Part shown: positions 35,327 to 46,901 of the stretch, one piece after another
Numbering within the stretch: position 1 is the stretch's first letter
Layout of the letters: every line of letters begins with the position of its first letter
Origin: Chlamydomonas sphaeroides
Lineage: Eukaryota; Chlorophyta; Chlorophyceae; Chlamydomonadales; Chlamydomonadaceae
NCBI GenBank assembly: GCA_001662425.1
Contig: BDDC01000289.1
Coordinates: 8,720 to 72,719 of the forward strand
Direction of reading: 5' to 3'
Length of the DNA stretch: 64,000 nt
The notes under the pieces: model-generated
The model's database searches: none
What the model was told of the DNA's origin: nothing
The model's input: the letters and a program-made list of their open reading frames with translations, nothing else
Program-made: the position numbers and the translations under genes

Positions 35327-38300
35327 TCATGACGCCGCCGCCCCCGCCGGCAGCTCCTGCTGCGCGCCCGCGCCGCCGCCGCCCGCCCCCGGCTCCGCCG
35401 CCTGCAGCAGCGTGGACACCTCAATGCCGTCGTCCACGTCGTCGCGCCACTCCAGCTTGCAGCCAATGAGCTCGGAGCGGTACCTGGGCGCAGCGCAGCA
35501 GAAAGGGTAATACGCAACAGCACGCATGGGCTTCCTACACACCTTGCGGCGCGGCAACGCGGCGAGCGGCCTCAAAAGCGGCGCAGCAGCGTCGAAGGCA
35601 CGCACGCGTTGCCAGGCCCCTGCAGCGCCTTGCTGCGGCACCTTCCCTCCCTCGCCACGAGGCCGGCACCCGCGGGATCGTGACCGCAGCCGCCCCGAAG
35701 CTGGGACCCCTGCCCACGTGCCCCCTGCCCCTGCCCCTACCCCTGCCCACGACGCCCGTGATGCGGTGCAGCTCACCTGCGGCCGCCCTGCTGCTGGGCG
35801 CTGCCTCCCCGCACATACTCCAGGTACGGCCTCAGGCCGCCGTTGGCGAACACGCCCGCATTGTCAGCCACCACCAGCGCTCCTGGGGGGTGGAAGGAGG
35901 CGGGAGCTGATGAAGGGAAGAGCGGTCATGTGCCGGGCGTGGGGGTGGACGGCTGATGATGGGTGCGGTGCAGGGAGTCAGCAGCAACCGCGCACTGGCG
36001 CGCACGCATGTTGGCGGGCAGCCGCCAGACTGGCCTGCGTGGGGTGCGCACGGCCTCCGCGGCAAGGGCCCCGGGCTGCAGGCCTCGGCCTCGACGCCGG
36101 GGCCGCGCAGGCGCCGCTGTGCTTGCGGGCTCATGGGCAAGGCAGGGCGGGGCTGCAGCTCGCTGCACGGCCGGCCGGCGCCGAGCGACCCAATCTACCC
36201 AATGCCCCGTGCAGCGTCCGCCCCCACCTGGCGCCAGGAAGGGCTCGGCGGCCTTGAGGTACTCCAGGTACTCCTGAGGGGGCGGTGAGCGGGGCGCAAG
36301 CCGCATGCGCTGTCGAGACAAGCAACGAGATGCCTCGAGGCGGTCGGGAGAGCGGCACCAGAAAGGCACACGGCTAGGCGTCAGGGCCATGGGGTAGCTT
36401 GGCCAGGGGAAGGAGGGGGCGAGGGGGCGGCCGAGCGCTGCAAAGCCTGGGCGGCAAGCTCACATGTATATGTTTCACATGTATTGCAAAGTGATTGCGC
36501 ACCCCTTTACCTTGGGCGTGCCGTCCAGGAAGAGCAGATCGATGGGGCCGCGGCCCTGCAGAGTCTTGGCCATGGCCTCACGCGCGTCGCCCCACACCAC
36601 CTCCACCTGGGAGCGGAACGGACCGGGGGTTGGAGCAGGGGGCAGCGGGCACCGCCGCTGGGTCACCGCGGGTCAGGCGCAGGGGTCGCCGGGCCAGGGA
36701 GGGCCCCGGCAGGTCCGCGGCCTGGCTCAGGTAGCGGGCAGGAGGCAGCTGCCAGCACGGCACTCGAGGACGCGGCGGCCGGTGGCCATCCAAGGCCCAC
36801 AGCGCCCTCGGGAGCTCAGAAGCCCTCCCGCTTCCCACACGCAGCTGCCCGCCGCCCGCCCCGACCTGCGCCGCGTCCTCGGCTTCCCCAGGGCCCCCGC
36901 GCCCCACGCACCCTGTCGCCCACTCTGCTTTCCACGCCCTGGTTCTTCTCGCCCTGGCTGGCCTGCCACATGAAGCGCTTGGCCGCCAGCACCCAGGTGA
37001 GGTCCTTCTCAAACGTCACCACCTGCCGGCGGCGGCAACAGCGGGATGAGGTGGGGTGGGGCGAGGTCCGGCGTCGCGCGAGGCGTGCGGCAGGCCAGTG
37101 CGGGCGGGTGGTGCGGTGCGAGGGCGCCCGGCGGCGGCCCACCTTGGCGCCCGGCGGCACCGCCTGCGCCATGAGCAGCGCCGAGTAGCCTGTGGTGGAG
37201 CGTGCAGGAGCGGCGGTGGGGAGGACGGGCGTGTGGGTGGTGCTTCGTGGGAGCGACTTGGCCTACCCTTATGCCGCTCGCGGCACACCAAGCCCGAGCC
37301 ACCGTACCCAGGCCCTCCCGCTTCTCCCCGTTCACGTCGCCCGGACCCCGGCACCCCTGGCCGCTGCGCACCCGCCATGGCCTCCGCCTTCCAACGTGCC
37401 TCCGCTCCCCGACATGCATACACGCCGCACCCGGCCCCACTCTAGCTCTGACACGTACCCAATGACCCCGGTCCCTTTCACCCCGCTTCCCCCAGCTCAC
37501 CCGCCATGGTGCCCACCTCCACCACCAGCCGGGGCCGTTTGTCCGCCACCAGCTGAGCCAGCACTGCCCCCTTGGCGGGCCCCACGAAGGGCATGCCGTC
37601 GCGCCGGCCCCACCGCTCCAGGCGGCGCAGGATCCAGTCGTCGTTCACCTCCTGTGGTCCCCCGGTACGCCAAACATGACACGGCGACGACGTGCACGGC
37701 CGCACGGTGCGTCTTGCAGTACACGCTCACGCGTGCAGCCAGTCGTCGCGCTGGAATGATGTTGCAAGCCGGCGGAGACCTTCACAGCAAAGCCAGGGAC
37801 CCCAGCAAAGCGACCCAGTACCCTGCGCGCGCCTGCCCGCTGAGGTCCACAAGGTATGTCCCAAGCGCGCACCCACCTTGAGCCGCGACATCTTCTCGCC
37901 CTGCTCGTTGACAAACACCTCGCGGTCGCCAAACTTGATCTGCGCCTCGCGGATGACTCGCCGCCGCTCCACGCGCACTTGGGCTGAGGCCGCAAGCAGC
38001 GCACATGGGGGCGGGGGGCGGCTCCCGGGCCGGCGAGCCGGCGTCAGCACAACCGGCGGCCGGCCAGCGGGGCCGAAGCCAGGCCCCGGCAGTGCTACCC
38101 CGCGCCCTGCTGGGACCCCAGCGCCAGGCCCCGCTGCAGCAACGGGTCCCAGCACCCAGGCCCCAGGTTTAGGGGCCACCGGTGTGCTCGATAGCAACAG
38201 CAGGCAGCTTGCGCAGCACCCGCGGCCCCAGGCTGTCAGGTACACGGGCGGTCGTGGTCCTTCCCCACGAGCCCCCGATGTGCAGGATGCTGGCATCCCT

Positions 38301-39629
38301 TGCCAAGTCCCCAAAAGCGCCGCGAAGCCGGGCCCTCGCCGGGGGCAACTATGAGAGCACCCGGCAGGCGCTGCCTTTCCCCATCGGCAACCCGGGGCGC
38401 GCCTCTCTCCGGGCCTCGCCTTGCTGCTGGTCGTACAAAAACAGGCCCGCGAAGGTGGCGAGCCCGATGATGTTGACGACCAGGTTGCGGGGCGTGTCGC
38501 CCGCGGCCATCTCCACAGCGGGGTTCTGGCGTGAACGAGGAGAGGGGGTAGGGTGGGGTACGTGTGTGAGGGCGGGCGTTTGGGCGTGGGTGTGACGGGG
38601 ATGGAGCAAGGTTTGGTAGGCGCGCAGGCAGGCAGGGTTACCCAAGAGGGCGAGCACAATGCGGCGGGACCTGAGGCTGGCTGCGGCTGAGGGCGGCGGG
38701 GAGCTGGGTGCAGCTCCAGCGCCATTGCAGGGGTCGGGGAGCTCACCCCGAGCAGCTGCGCGGCGGTGATGATGGTGGCGATGAGGCAGGATGCGGCGGA
38801 GCCTCCGAAGAACGCCAGCCGCACCGGCCGCGGCAGGAAGTACTCGAGGAAGTTCCTGAGGGTGGGGGCGGCCGCTTGCGTGACTGGGGTTGGCCTCTGG
38901 TCTCACTGGCGCATCCTAGCCAACGACATCGGCAGGAGGCGGCCGCATGCTGGGCCGTGGCACTTCTCCACGTGCGCGCAATTGCAGCCATGCAGCCTCT
39001 ACCGCAGAATCAGAGTGGCAGGGTGCTAACGGGGACACCGCCAGGCCAACATCCAGGCGGCCGCCAGGCCAACATCCAGGCGGGGATGATATCCCCTGGC
39101 CGCTGGTTGGGCGCCAAGCTACGCTGACCAGCCCCCATGACACAGCCTCTGCCGTTGCAGCCCAGCGCAAGAGGCTCCCCTCCTGCAAACCCGCTCGTCA
39201 CCCCCCCGCCCCAGCGTGCCCCCAGCGCACTTGGGGTCGCGCAGCTCGTCCTCCATGGCGCGCCGTTTGGCCATTTCCTCATCTGCACAAGCGCAGATAG
39301 ATTCGGGCGGGGGCGGTGTAAGCCAGCCGTGGCCAGCAGAAGTGTGTGGCGCCGGGTGTCGTGCACGCTCCGACCGAGCCGCGCGCTCTCCTTACTCCAC
39401 CGTGGAGAGTAAGGCGCGCTACATGCCGCTGCAAGCGTAAACAGGCCTGGTGCAGCGCACCTAGCTCGTCCTTGGCGTCGCGCTTCGCCGTGCATGGGGC
39501 CAGCCTCCGACGGGCTGTGTGCGCGACGCCAGACGACCATGTATTCCTGGCAACTTGCGGTAACGAGCGAGCATCTGGGCGCAGGTTGCAAGCAGTCGCG
39601 CGTGGGTGGGAATGTGCGAGCGTCCGCAT
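35327..39629 (-). CDS. Plastid-type membrane-anchored O-methyltransferase-like protein
   Basis: Twelve exons: 39461-39629, 39231-39282, 38747-38855, 38420-38525, 37877-37983, 37501-37651, 37143-37189, 36912-37022, 36511-36606, 36228-36273, 35777-35882, 35327-35483 (418 residues). The first ~55 residues are Arg/Ala/Ser-rich with few acids, like a plastid transit peptide. Then DEEMAKRRAMEDELRDP leads into two hydrophobic helices (about 85-110 and 124-141), resembling the DUF3493/LPA1-type membrane domain. Residues ~182-418 form a class I SAM-dependent methyltransferase of the COMT/methyltransferase_24 type: VVEVGTMAGYSALLMAQ (motif I), VVTFEKD, VEVVWGDA, PIDLLFLDGTPK, GGALVVADN. A thylakoid-anchored enzyme is inferred; the substrate is unknown. 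The fourth exon appears to end at a GC donor. An upstream in-frame start remains possible. Confidence 0.87.
39038..39083. repeat. Two-copy 23-bp direct repeat in an intron
   Basis: Two identical 23-bp units (core CCAGGCCAACATCCAGG) lie in tandem in the second intron of the methyltransferase gene. Confidence 0.8.
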
Positions 39630-40210
39630 GGCGCGGCGATGAGCGGGGAGGAATCGCCAAAGGCAGCTGCGGGTGTGCGCTGTTACACTGCTTGTATAAC
39701 TTGTGGGTTGCCAAGCCGACAGCTGCCGCAGCACAGCGTGCCACACACCCGCACGAGCTAACCACCCGATCGCCCCATCGCCTCCGAAGTCCTCGCCAAC
39801 CCAATCAACCCTTCCGACACAGACGCCTCCCTTGCCTCCCTTCAAAACTTCAGCGTCTATGTACACCACTAGACAGCGTGCATGGCGAAGCTCGTCGCAT
39901 GTCGGTCCGAACGGTTAACGCGGCCAAGCGCCGCGTGGCCATACCACGTCGTCCTCTCGGCCTACAGCAGCCAGCCGCCCAGCCTATCACACGGCTCCAC
40001 ACGCCTCAAGACCGCTGCCCTCTAGCAGCCCAAGCAGCCCGTCGCATGCCATTGGTGACAGCTGAGCTCCTGGCACGCATCCGTGGCGGCCGGTCCCATA
40101 ATGCTACCCCACGCTTAGTCCGCCGCCCGCCACTCTGGCGCAGATACTTGGCCCTATGGACCAGCCCTGCACCATCATCCTCAGCAGCAGCCCCCGTGTC
40201 CGTCCAGCGC
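39630..40210. other. Intergenic, methyltransferase promoter and dynein 3' UTR
   Basis: These 581 bases hold the upstream region of the methyltransferase gene and the 3' UTR of the dynein light chain gene. A minus-strand TGTAA at 39683-39687 is only about 55 nt upstream of the next gene's start codon. If used, the dynein transcript covers almost the whole downstream promoter. Confidence 0.5.
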
Positions 40211-41012
40211 CTAGATGGCCAGGCCAAAGACGGTGGTGATGCAGTACATGCTCTTGTTCTCCCACCGCACCGTGCGGCTGCCGTCCGTGGTGCTGTCCCA
40301 CCAGCACGAGGCAGCTGTGTGCAGGCCAGCGCCTAGAGGGGGCAAGGCAGGGCAGGGCGGATGGGAGCGGAATGACAGGACGCTGTGGCTTTTGCGATAC
40401 GCGTGGCCGCAAGTCCGTTGTTGCCTGGCTGGGCGCCGGAGGAGCTGATCCAGCTGCGCAACGGCAGTGGGGCAGTCCGCAGGGCAAGGCGCTGGCTAGC
40501 GCGCTGTGAAGGGACCCCGGCGACGCCCCCAAACCCGCTGATGCCTCGCAGCGCACCGTTCTTTTGCATGATGATGCACGTAACGACGTATTTGAAGGGC
40601 TTGTTAAGCGCTGTCAACCGCTTGATGCAGTGCTCTAGGCAGCTGGATGTCCACTGGCTGACCTGCAGGGTGTGGACCGTCAGGGGCACATGCCCTGGTA
40701 TTTCAGAAGCTGGCACTTGATGAACCCGCGGAGCATGCCACTGGTCGGGGACGGCTTGCGAACAGGCTGGGGTGAGGCCGCGCCCGAAGGGTAGGGGGGC
40801 AGCGCCACGGTCCCACCTTCGCCTCGTTGTATTGCTGGTTCTGGAGCACAGCATCGATGGACTCCTTGATGATATTGGACACGTCATCTGCTACGAATGC
40901 CGCCTGTGTGGGGAATGCGGTTCCATCGAGACTCGAGCGAACATGCCGACTGCCCGTGCTCGCAGCCTTCATTACCACGCACCTCCTCGATGCTGGGATC
41001 CGCAGCCTCCAT
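40211..41012 (-). CDS. DYNLT1: Tctex1-type dynein light chain
   Basis: Four exons (40983-41012, 40817-40903, 40557-40662, 40211-40332) encode 114 residues, the length of DYNLT1/Tctex1. The family features run the whole length: FVADDVSNIIKESIDAVL, QYNEAKVSQWTSSCLE, PFKYVVTCIIMQKNGAGLHT, ASCWWDSTTDGSRTVRWEN and the terminal MYCITTVFGLAI. Tctex1 light chains dimerise and bind the intermediate chains of cytoplasmic, IFT or axonemal inner-arm dyneins. The gene therefore suggests an organism that still makes dynein, probably with flagella at some stage. Which dynein it serves cannot be told from sequence alone. Confidence 0.96.
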
Positions 41013-41675
41013 CTAGTTGCAGCGACAGGCCGCGAAGCGGTCAAGCTTTAGCGGGACGCGTGAGCACGCCGCTGCGCTACGTTAGTCTCGTGAGTCAGTA
41101 TCTGCTGCTGTGCCGCTATGTGCGCGCGCAACGAAAGATATGGTACGTGCAGTGGGGATGCGCTTCCCTCAAGCAGCGACTCAAGTTCCGAAACTGGGGC
41201 GTTGACTATTTGTGCAGTTCACTGAGGAATGTACAAGAGTGTGGCTTCGTGCTATGGCACCAGAAGAGTTTAAGCCACGGCACGTACCCTCCGCGCGCGG
41301 CTGCCCTTCGTGTCTCTCTTTCCCCCTGGTTAGTCATTCCGCTTCCCCCTCGAGCCACATCATTAAGTTGCTTCTATGCGCGTGGTGTTACACTGCCATG
41401 ACATGCTTCAACAGCATAGTCTTGTTGCACGTGCGGAGCGTTCCCAACACCCAACTGCAAGACGTGCGCGGCACCTATGCATCCGCATTCGTCCCGTGGT
41501 CAGCATTGTGCAGATAGCGGCACAAAATCAGCCATCTTGCAGCTCTTGCACCGTTCCCCGATTCCGTTAGACAGCCCATTTTTCATGCCCCACCCTGTCC
41601 CAAGGGCAAGCTGAGGTGCCACTGCAGCCGTTGAAAGCGCCTAGACATAAGCTACTTCCCGCGGCTTCCGCCTGC
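41013..41675. other. Intergenic, dynein promoter and DEG 3' UTR
   Basis: These 663 bases are relatively AT-rich. A minus-strand TGTAA at 41388-41392, 284 nt past the DEG stop codon, is a likely poly(A) signal. No gene is seen. Confidence 0.5.
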
Positions 41676-44600
41676 TCACTTTTCCGCCGACAGCGTGATG
41701 CGCACCGTGATGTCCTGAAAGCCCTGCAGTTGCGCGCAACGCCAAGGAGGCAGTTACATGGTCAGACGACGGACGACTTGAAACCGGAGGCCAGCTCTAG
41801 GACCAGGAATCTAGGTGAAAGGACTCGTCCAGGGGTGACCACCCGTATGACTCGTCGGCAGCTCACCGCCTTGCAGTCCCCACAGCTGCTATTCCAGCCC
41901 CACACCCAGCCCCACCGGCACCCGCCGCCCTGTCGCACCACCCCTACCTGGTCGGTGCTGCGCACCACCGCCAGCTCAGCCTCGTCGCCCGCCTGCAGCG
42001 AGTCCAGCAGCACCAGCAGGTCGCCTGCGCTGTTGACCGGCCGCCCGTTGATGGCCTGGATCACGTCACCTGCCGTACACAGGGAGCACGGCACGGAGAC
42101 ACAGGGCTTCACACAGCCCACAGGACGATTACAGAGCGCCACGCTGCGCGCTGAACCCTGGGGCGCAACCGCAGGCCGCCGCTGGGCCGGCAACGGAGCG
42201 CGCGCCCAACACAACTGCTGGCGCCCTGGCTGCCCTCCAGCCCCCGGCACGCACGCTTGCAGACAGGCTGCCGCAGTGCACGCCGTGTGCTGCCGCACCG
42301 TCGTGCCAGGTTGCCCCGTGGGCTGCATATTTACCTCGCGCAATGCCCCGAACGCCGCGCCGTGTGGCCAGAAGCCCGGCCTTGTCCGCGGCGCCGCCCG
42401 GCGTGACCGCCTGCACCATCGCCCCGCGGCCCACGTCCAGCTTGGCAGCCACAGAGTCCGTCGCAATCTGCCGGGAGGCAGGTGGGAAGAGCAGGGAAGG
42501 GGCAGGGCGCGTTTAGAGCCACGCCCGCCGACTACGTACAGGGAACTGCCACGTCGGCGCGCATGCGGAGCAACCTGAGCGACACGGAGTTTTCTGCTGC
42601 CCTGCCCCCTGCGGCCCTGCCCCCTGCGGCCCTGCCCCCTGCGGCCCTGCCCCCTGCGGCCCTGCCCCCCTGAGGTGCCCACCTGCGCCTCCAGGCTGGG
42701 CCGCCGCACGCGGCCGTTGGCGATGAGCTGCGGCACCACCTGCCGCACCTGCGGGGTGGGGGAGTGCCGTTGCTAGGGCTGCGCACCTGTACATGACTCG
42801 AACATACCATTACCGCAAAGCCATGATAACGTCACAGAACGCATTAGTGATGCGCTGCCCGCGGCACATCACCACCCCTACGCCCGGCAGGCAGGCTACC
42901 ACCAGTTGCGTTTCTGTGGCGCCAGCCCGCGTGCCTCTGGCCCCAGGCCCCACCATATCGATGGGGATGGCGAAGCCCACGCCCGCAGAGCTGCCGGTGG
43001 GCGTGAAGATGGCTGTGTTGACCCCGATCACCCGCCCCGCAGAGTCCAGCAGCGGGCCGCCGCTGTTGCCCGGGTTGATCGAGGCGTCTGCGGCAGGGCG
43101 AGCCGCGCCGATAGGGGATGAGCAGAGACAAGCTGACAAGGCTAGCGTCTGAGACATGTTGGAGGGTATGTACCCAGGCATGCAATGGATCAGTCTGCAA
43201 TCTCCGATCATCAGATATCGTGCCCAGCTACTGCCAGCATGTTGTAGCGGGTGGCGACGGGTGGATGCGAGTGGGGTGCGGTGTGCGGGCAGCTGGCGCC
43301 GTGTGGGCGGCTCGCGATGCGGCCAGCTCTGGGCCGGGTTGGCGGGAGGGCTGGCAAGGGGGTTGGATGTGAGCTGGGCCGAACGGAGCGGGTAGAGGCG
43401 GAGCCGTGCGGCGTCGGTGGGAGGGGCGGAGGCAGGGTCGTGGCGTTGCTTTGCTGCGGCGGCGGGTGCGGCGGGCGCCTGTCTGGGTGCTGCCAGCGCG
43501 GAGTCTGGAAAGCAGGCTGGCGGCGGCCCAGTGCCGGGTGCAGTGGGGTGGCACGGCGCTGGTCGGTCGGCGCATGGGGTTGGGCGCGGCATCGCAGCAG
43601 CCGAGCGGCGGGCACCTGTTTGGATGCCGCCGGGGATGGTGGTACCCAGCTGGCTACGGATGTCCCGGCCCAGGGCGCTGATGACGCCTGTAGCGGAGGG
43701 TAGAGGGGCCAGGGGCACAGGGGCAGCACTGTGTTGACGCGTGGCGGTGACCCTGCGTAGCTACGCACCGACAAGGAGCGCAGCCACGGAGCAACGGCGT
43801 TGGTGCACGGCCACAAAAATGCTGAGCCGCGCTGCCAGAGGAACCCAGCGTGTCCGGCACACAATTTGCTGCTAATCAGAGCTAGCTGTGACCCTGTGCA
43901 ACCCTATCAACGCACCACTTGTCAGCGTGCGAGAGAAGCCAAACGGGTTTCTGCGGGTCAAGGGCAGGCAGTGGGCTTGTCTTAATCCCATGCGGCAGGC
44001 GATGGCAACGGTCGGTGGTCAGGTTACCGCCTCTGCTCCTTCCCCGCCATTCCGCCGTGAGCAACGGCGCAACCGCAGCTGCAGCCGCATCGCGTGCCGC
44101 TACCAAGGCGCCGCCCCCCGCCCCGCCATCGCAAGCCCCACGCAGCCCCGCCCGCTCACCCGATGGCCAGCACCTGCTGCCCCACGCGCAGCTCACCGCT
44201 GGTGCCCAGCGCCGCGGGCCGCAGCGCTCCCGGCGGCGCGTTGAGCAGGCGCAGCACCACCAGGTCGCGGCTGCGGTCGGTGCCCACCAGCACCGCGTCG
44301 TACGTCTGCTCCACCTTGTCCGCCGCGTTGAGCACCGACACCTGCGGGGGCAGGGGGGGCGACAGGGAGGGGCACGGGGCGCCGAGCTGGGTGGCTGCAG
44401 GCCACAGCGCACAGCGCATGAAGTGGGTGCTGACGTAGGACGTGGTGTGCGTGGCGAGAAGGCACTCTGGGGGCTTCTTCCGGCCGAGGCGGGGCACGCC
44501 GTGCGGGAGGTGGGGCCGCACCTTCGCGATCTTGGGCGCGTTGGCCTCCCCGGCTGCGCCCGCCGCAGCCGTGACCGGCAGCGCTTTGAGGCTGTTGAGC

Positions 44601-46164
44601 AGCACGTGGTAGTTGGTCACTGCGCAGTGCAGTAGAGCAGTACAGCGTATGTGACGGTTAACAGTTGGCGGTTGGCGGCTGGCGGCTGGCGGCTGGGGGC
44701 TCAAGCCATCAAGCTGGCCGCATGGGATGGGGCCCTCGCAGGTCTGCAGCGTGCATCGCGCGCAAGGGCGCCCAGACCGCCATCCACGGGTGTGCCGTGC
44801 AGATACAGAAGTATAAAGTGAGGTACAGCGGGCTTGACCCGCCGTGATCTACGGAGGAAGGGCGACAGGCGGGCCGGAAACCCCTGCGCGTGCCGTGCAC
44901 CGAACCACCTGAGCACGACTGGGCGCTCACCCACGTATCCGCGCTCGTCCCATATAATGCCTGCGCGGCGATACGGGCAACAGCAGTGGGCGCCCTGGGC
45001 AGGTTGCAACATGGCCCAAAAGCCTCAGGGGGAGCGGAGCCTGGCGGAGCACTAGGGGCCTGGCACCGTCAGCGGCGCCGTCAGTCCCCGCTGCCGCAGG
45101 GCGCACCCGTGCCGTTGCCCTCGGGGATGTCTACCTCGGGCGTGCCCGCGCCGCGCCCCTGCCGGGGCCGAGGGTGGCGGAAGGCGCACGGGTGACGAGG
45201 GCCACAGTTGCGCAGCCACGCGCGAAACTGTGACGCGGCCGACCCTTGCTACTTCATTTAGGATGAGCGGTCAGTTAGCGGGTATGTACACACGGCCCTA
45301 TGATATTGAACACACGTAGCAGCTGCGCCGGCGGCCGTGGCAGCTGCACGTGCTCCATCCTGCCCCCACGTTGTTGGGGAGGCGCGCGGCTTGCCGTAAA
45401 TCGGAAGCTCGAGATGTTTCGGGGCTGTGCTGGCCAGGGCAACGCCGCCTGGTTTGGAGTGAAGGAGCGGGGCAGCCCGAGACAAAGTGGGGGCCGCTGG
45501 CTGCCGTACGACTCACGGGCAGCTGCACGTCCACAATGTTGGTGACGGACACGCTGGCGCGCTCGAACGCCGACACGATTGCGGCTTCCCTGGCGGCGCA
45601 GGGCGGTGCGGAGGCAGGCTCATTTAGGGGAAGAGGACAGGATGCGTGCCTTCAGGCGACGCGAGGCCGAGCGGGCGTCCCGAGGGGCCGGCAGGCACCC
45701 CCTCCCCTGCTCGCCGCGCTCGGGGAGCCCGTCGCAATTGATGGTGGAGTAGATGTGGATGGGGAGAGAGACGCACCGGGGCGAGAGGGGCGCAGCTGCC
45801 ACCACCGGCGGGGTCACATCGGCAACCGTGAGGGCGCCGGCTGTGCCCGTGGGCGTGCCCGCGGCCGCTCCGACGAGCCCCACACTGACGAGCAGCGCAC
45901 GCCGCGTGCAGGGCGCCTGCGACAGCATCGTGTTGATCGCGACATTACGAGCACTCCTTGGGCGGACGTCCTGGGCTCGCGGCTCCGCAGCGCTGTCGAG
46001 CCGAGGGGATGCAAGGATTGCAAGGATGGCCCGCGCACCTCCGCAGGCGAGTGGTTAATGCAGCTTGGAGACGGCGCCTGCGTTCGCGCTGTGGCTAGAG
46101 CACGACATACGGTCGCTCGCGAGCGTGACGCTATCCGAGGGAACGAGTGGCGCAAGCTGGGCAT
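41676..46164 (-). CDS. DEG1: Thylakoid-lumen type DEG/HtrA serine protease
   Basis: Fourteen exons, all phase-consistent: 46039-46164, 45777-45970, 45517-45589, 45107-45158, 44931-44960, 44522-44619, 44160-44341, 43916-43950, 43616-43687, 42954-43087, 42683-42748, 42335-42467, 41948-42069, 41676-41714 (451 residues). The leader is bipartite: an Arg/Ser/Ala-rich transit peptide, then a twin-arginine lumen signal (RRALLVSVGLVGAAA ... AGA). The trypsin-like domain carries His163 (TNYHV), Asp217 (SRDLVVL) and Ser296 (GNSGGP); the 35-base exon encodes NPFGFSRTLTS. One PDZ domain follows (about 355-438). This matches plant DEG1, which degrades damaged lumenal and photosystem II proteins. DEG8 also has one PDZ, so DEG1 is the best but not certain name. 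The spacer PEVDIPEGNGTGGIIWDERG precedes the strand leading to the His. Confidence 0.93.
42601..42669. repeat. 15-bp minisatellite in a DEG intron
   Basis: About four and a half perfect units of CCTGCCCCCTGCGGC lie in the intron between exons 42683-42748 and 42335-42467, just past the donor at 42682. Perfect identity between units suggests recent expansion. Confidence 0.9.
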
Positions 46165-46901
46165 CGTAGGTTTGTAATATTACAAGAGGTGTTTGGCAGC
46201 GGCGAACATGCTACCTCTATTAAAGAACGTGCAATTTCCGCACACAAGAAAGCGCAACAATGGCGCGTGTCATACCAAGCAAGTCTTCCCCCCAACACCA
46301 AGTGACGCCGCCGATCGTCCTTATCATGCGCCCGCCATTGGTCCTGCAGCATAGCATCAAGCATGATGTCGCCGTCGTGACCACGCGCGGCACAGGAAGG
46401 CGATACGCAACAACAAACAACACTCTTGGGAGCCGGCCCGCAACAACCCGCCTCACTGCACCGCAGAACAATGCCACGGCCAGCCAACATGATGTGCAGC
46501 ATGGCCGGCCAAGCTAACTAAGGCGCAAGTTGGTTGTTGGTGAACAACGCGCCAGTGAAGAATAAATCATGCCTAACAGTACACCCCGCTGACTAAAGTT
46601 TCGTACACAGCATTCCGCTACGTTAAAGTTCATACCAAGGGGCTCTCGTGCGACGACAAGGGAAGGGCGGCCCCACGCTCCAAAGTAGCCCCCACGCTCT
46701 CGTGGCCGCCACAGACCGGCGGCCTCTCCAGCCCTGCAACGACTCGGCGCTGCAAGCGCTGGCCACCGCCCGCCTGGATCCATCTTCAGCCCATCAGCCC
46801 TGGCTCGCGCGTGCCCTTCTTCAACCCAGCCCAGCACCCAGATCCCCGCAGCTCCCACACACGAAGCCCTTCGTCTGCCGGCAGCTTCACGGCCCCCTGC
46901 C
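46165..46901. other. Intergenic, DEG promoter
   Basis: These 737 bases include the DEG promoter and the 3' UTR of the next minus-strand gene. The perfect palindrome TTGTAATATTACAA at 46172-46185 starts 8 nt upstream of the DEG start codon and contains TGTAA on both strands. No gene is seen. Confidence 0.5.
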
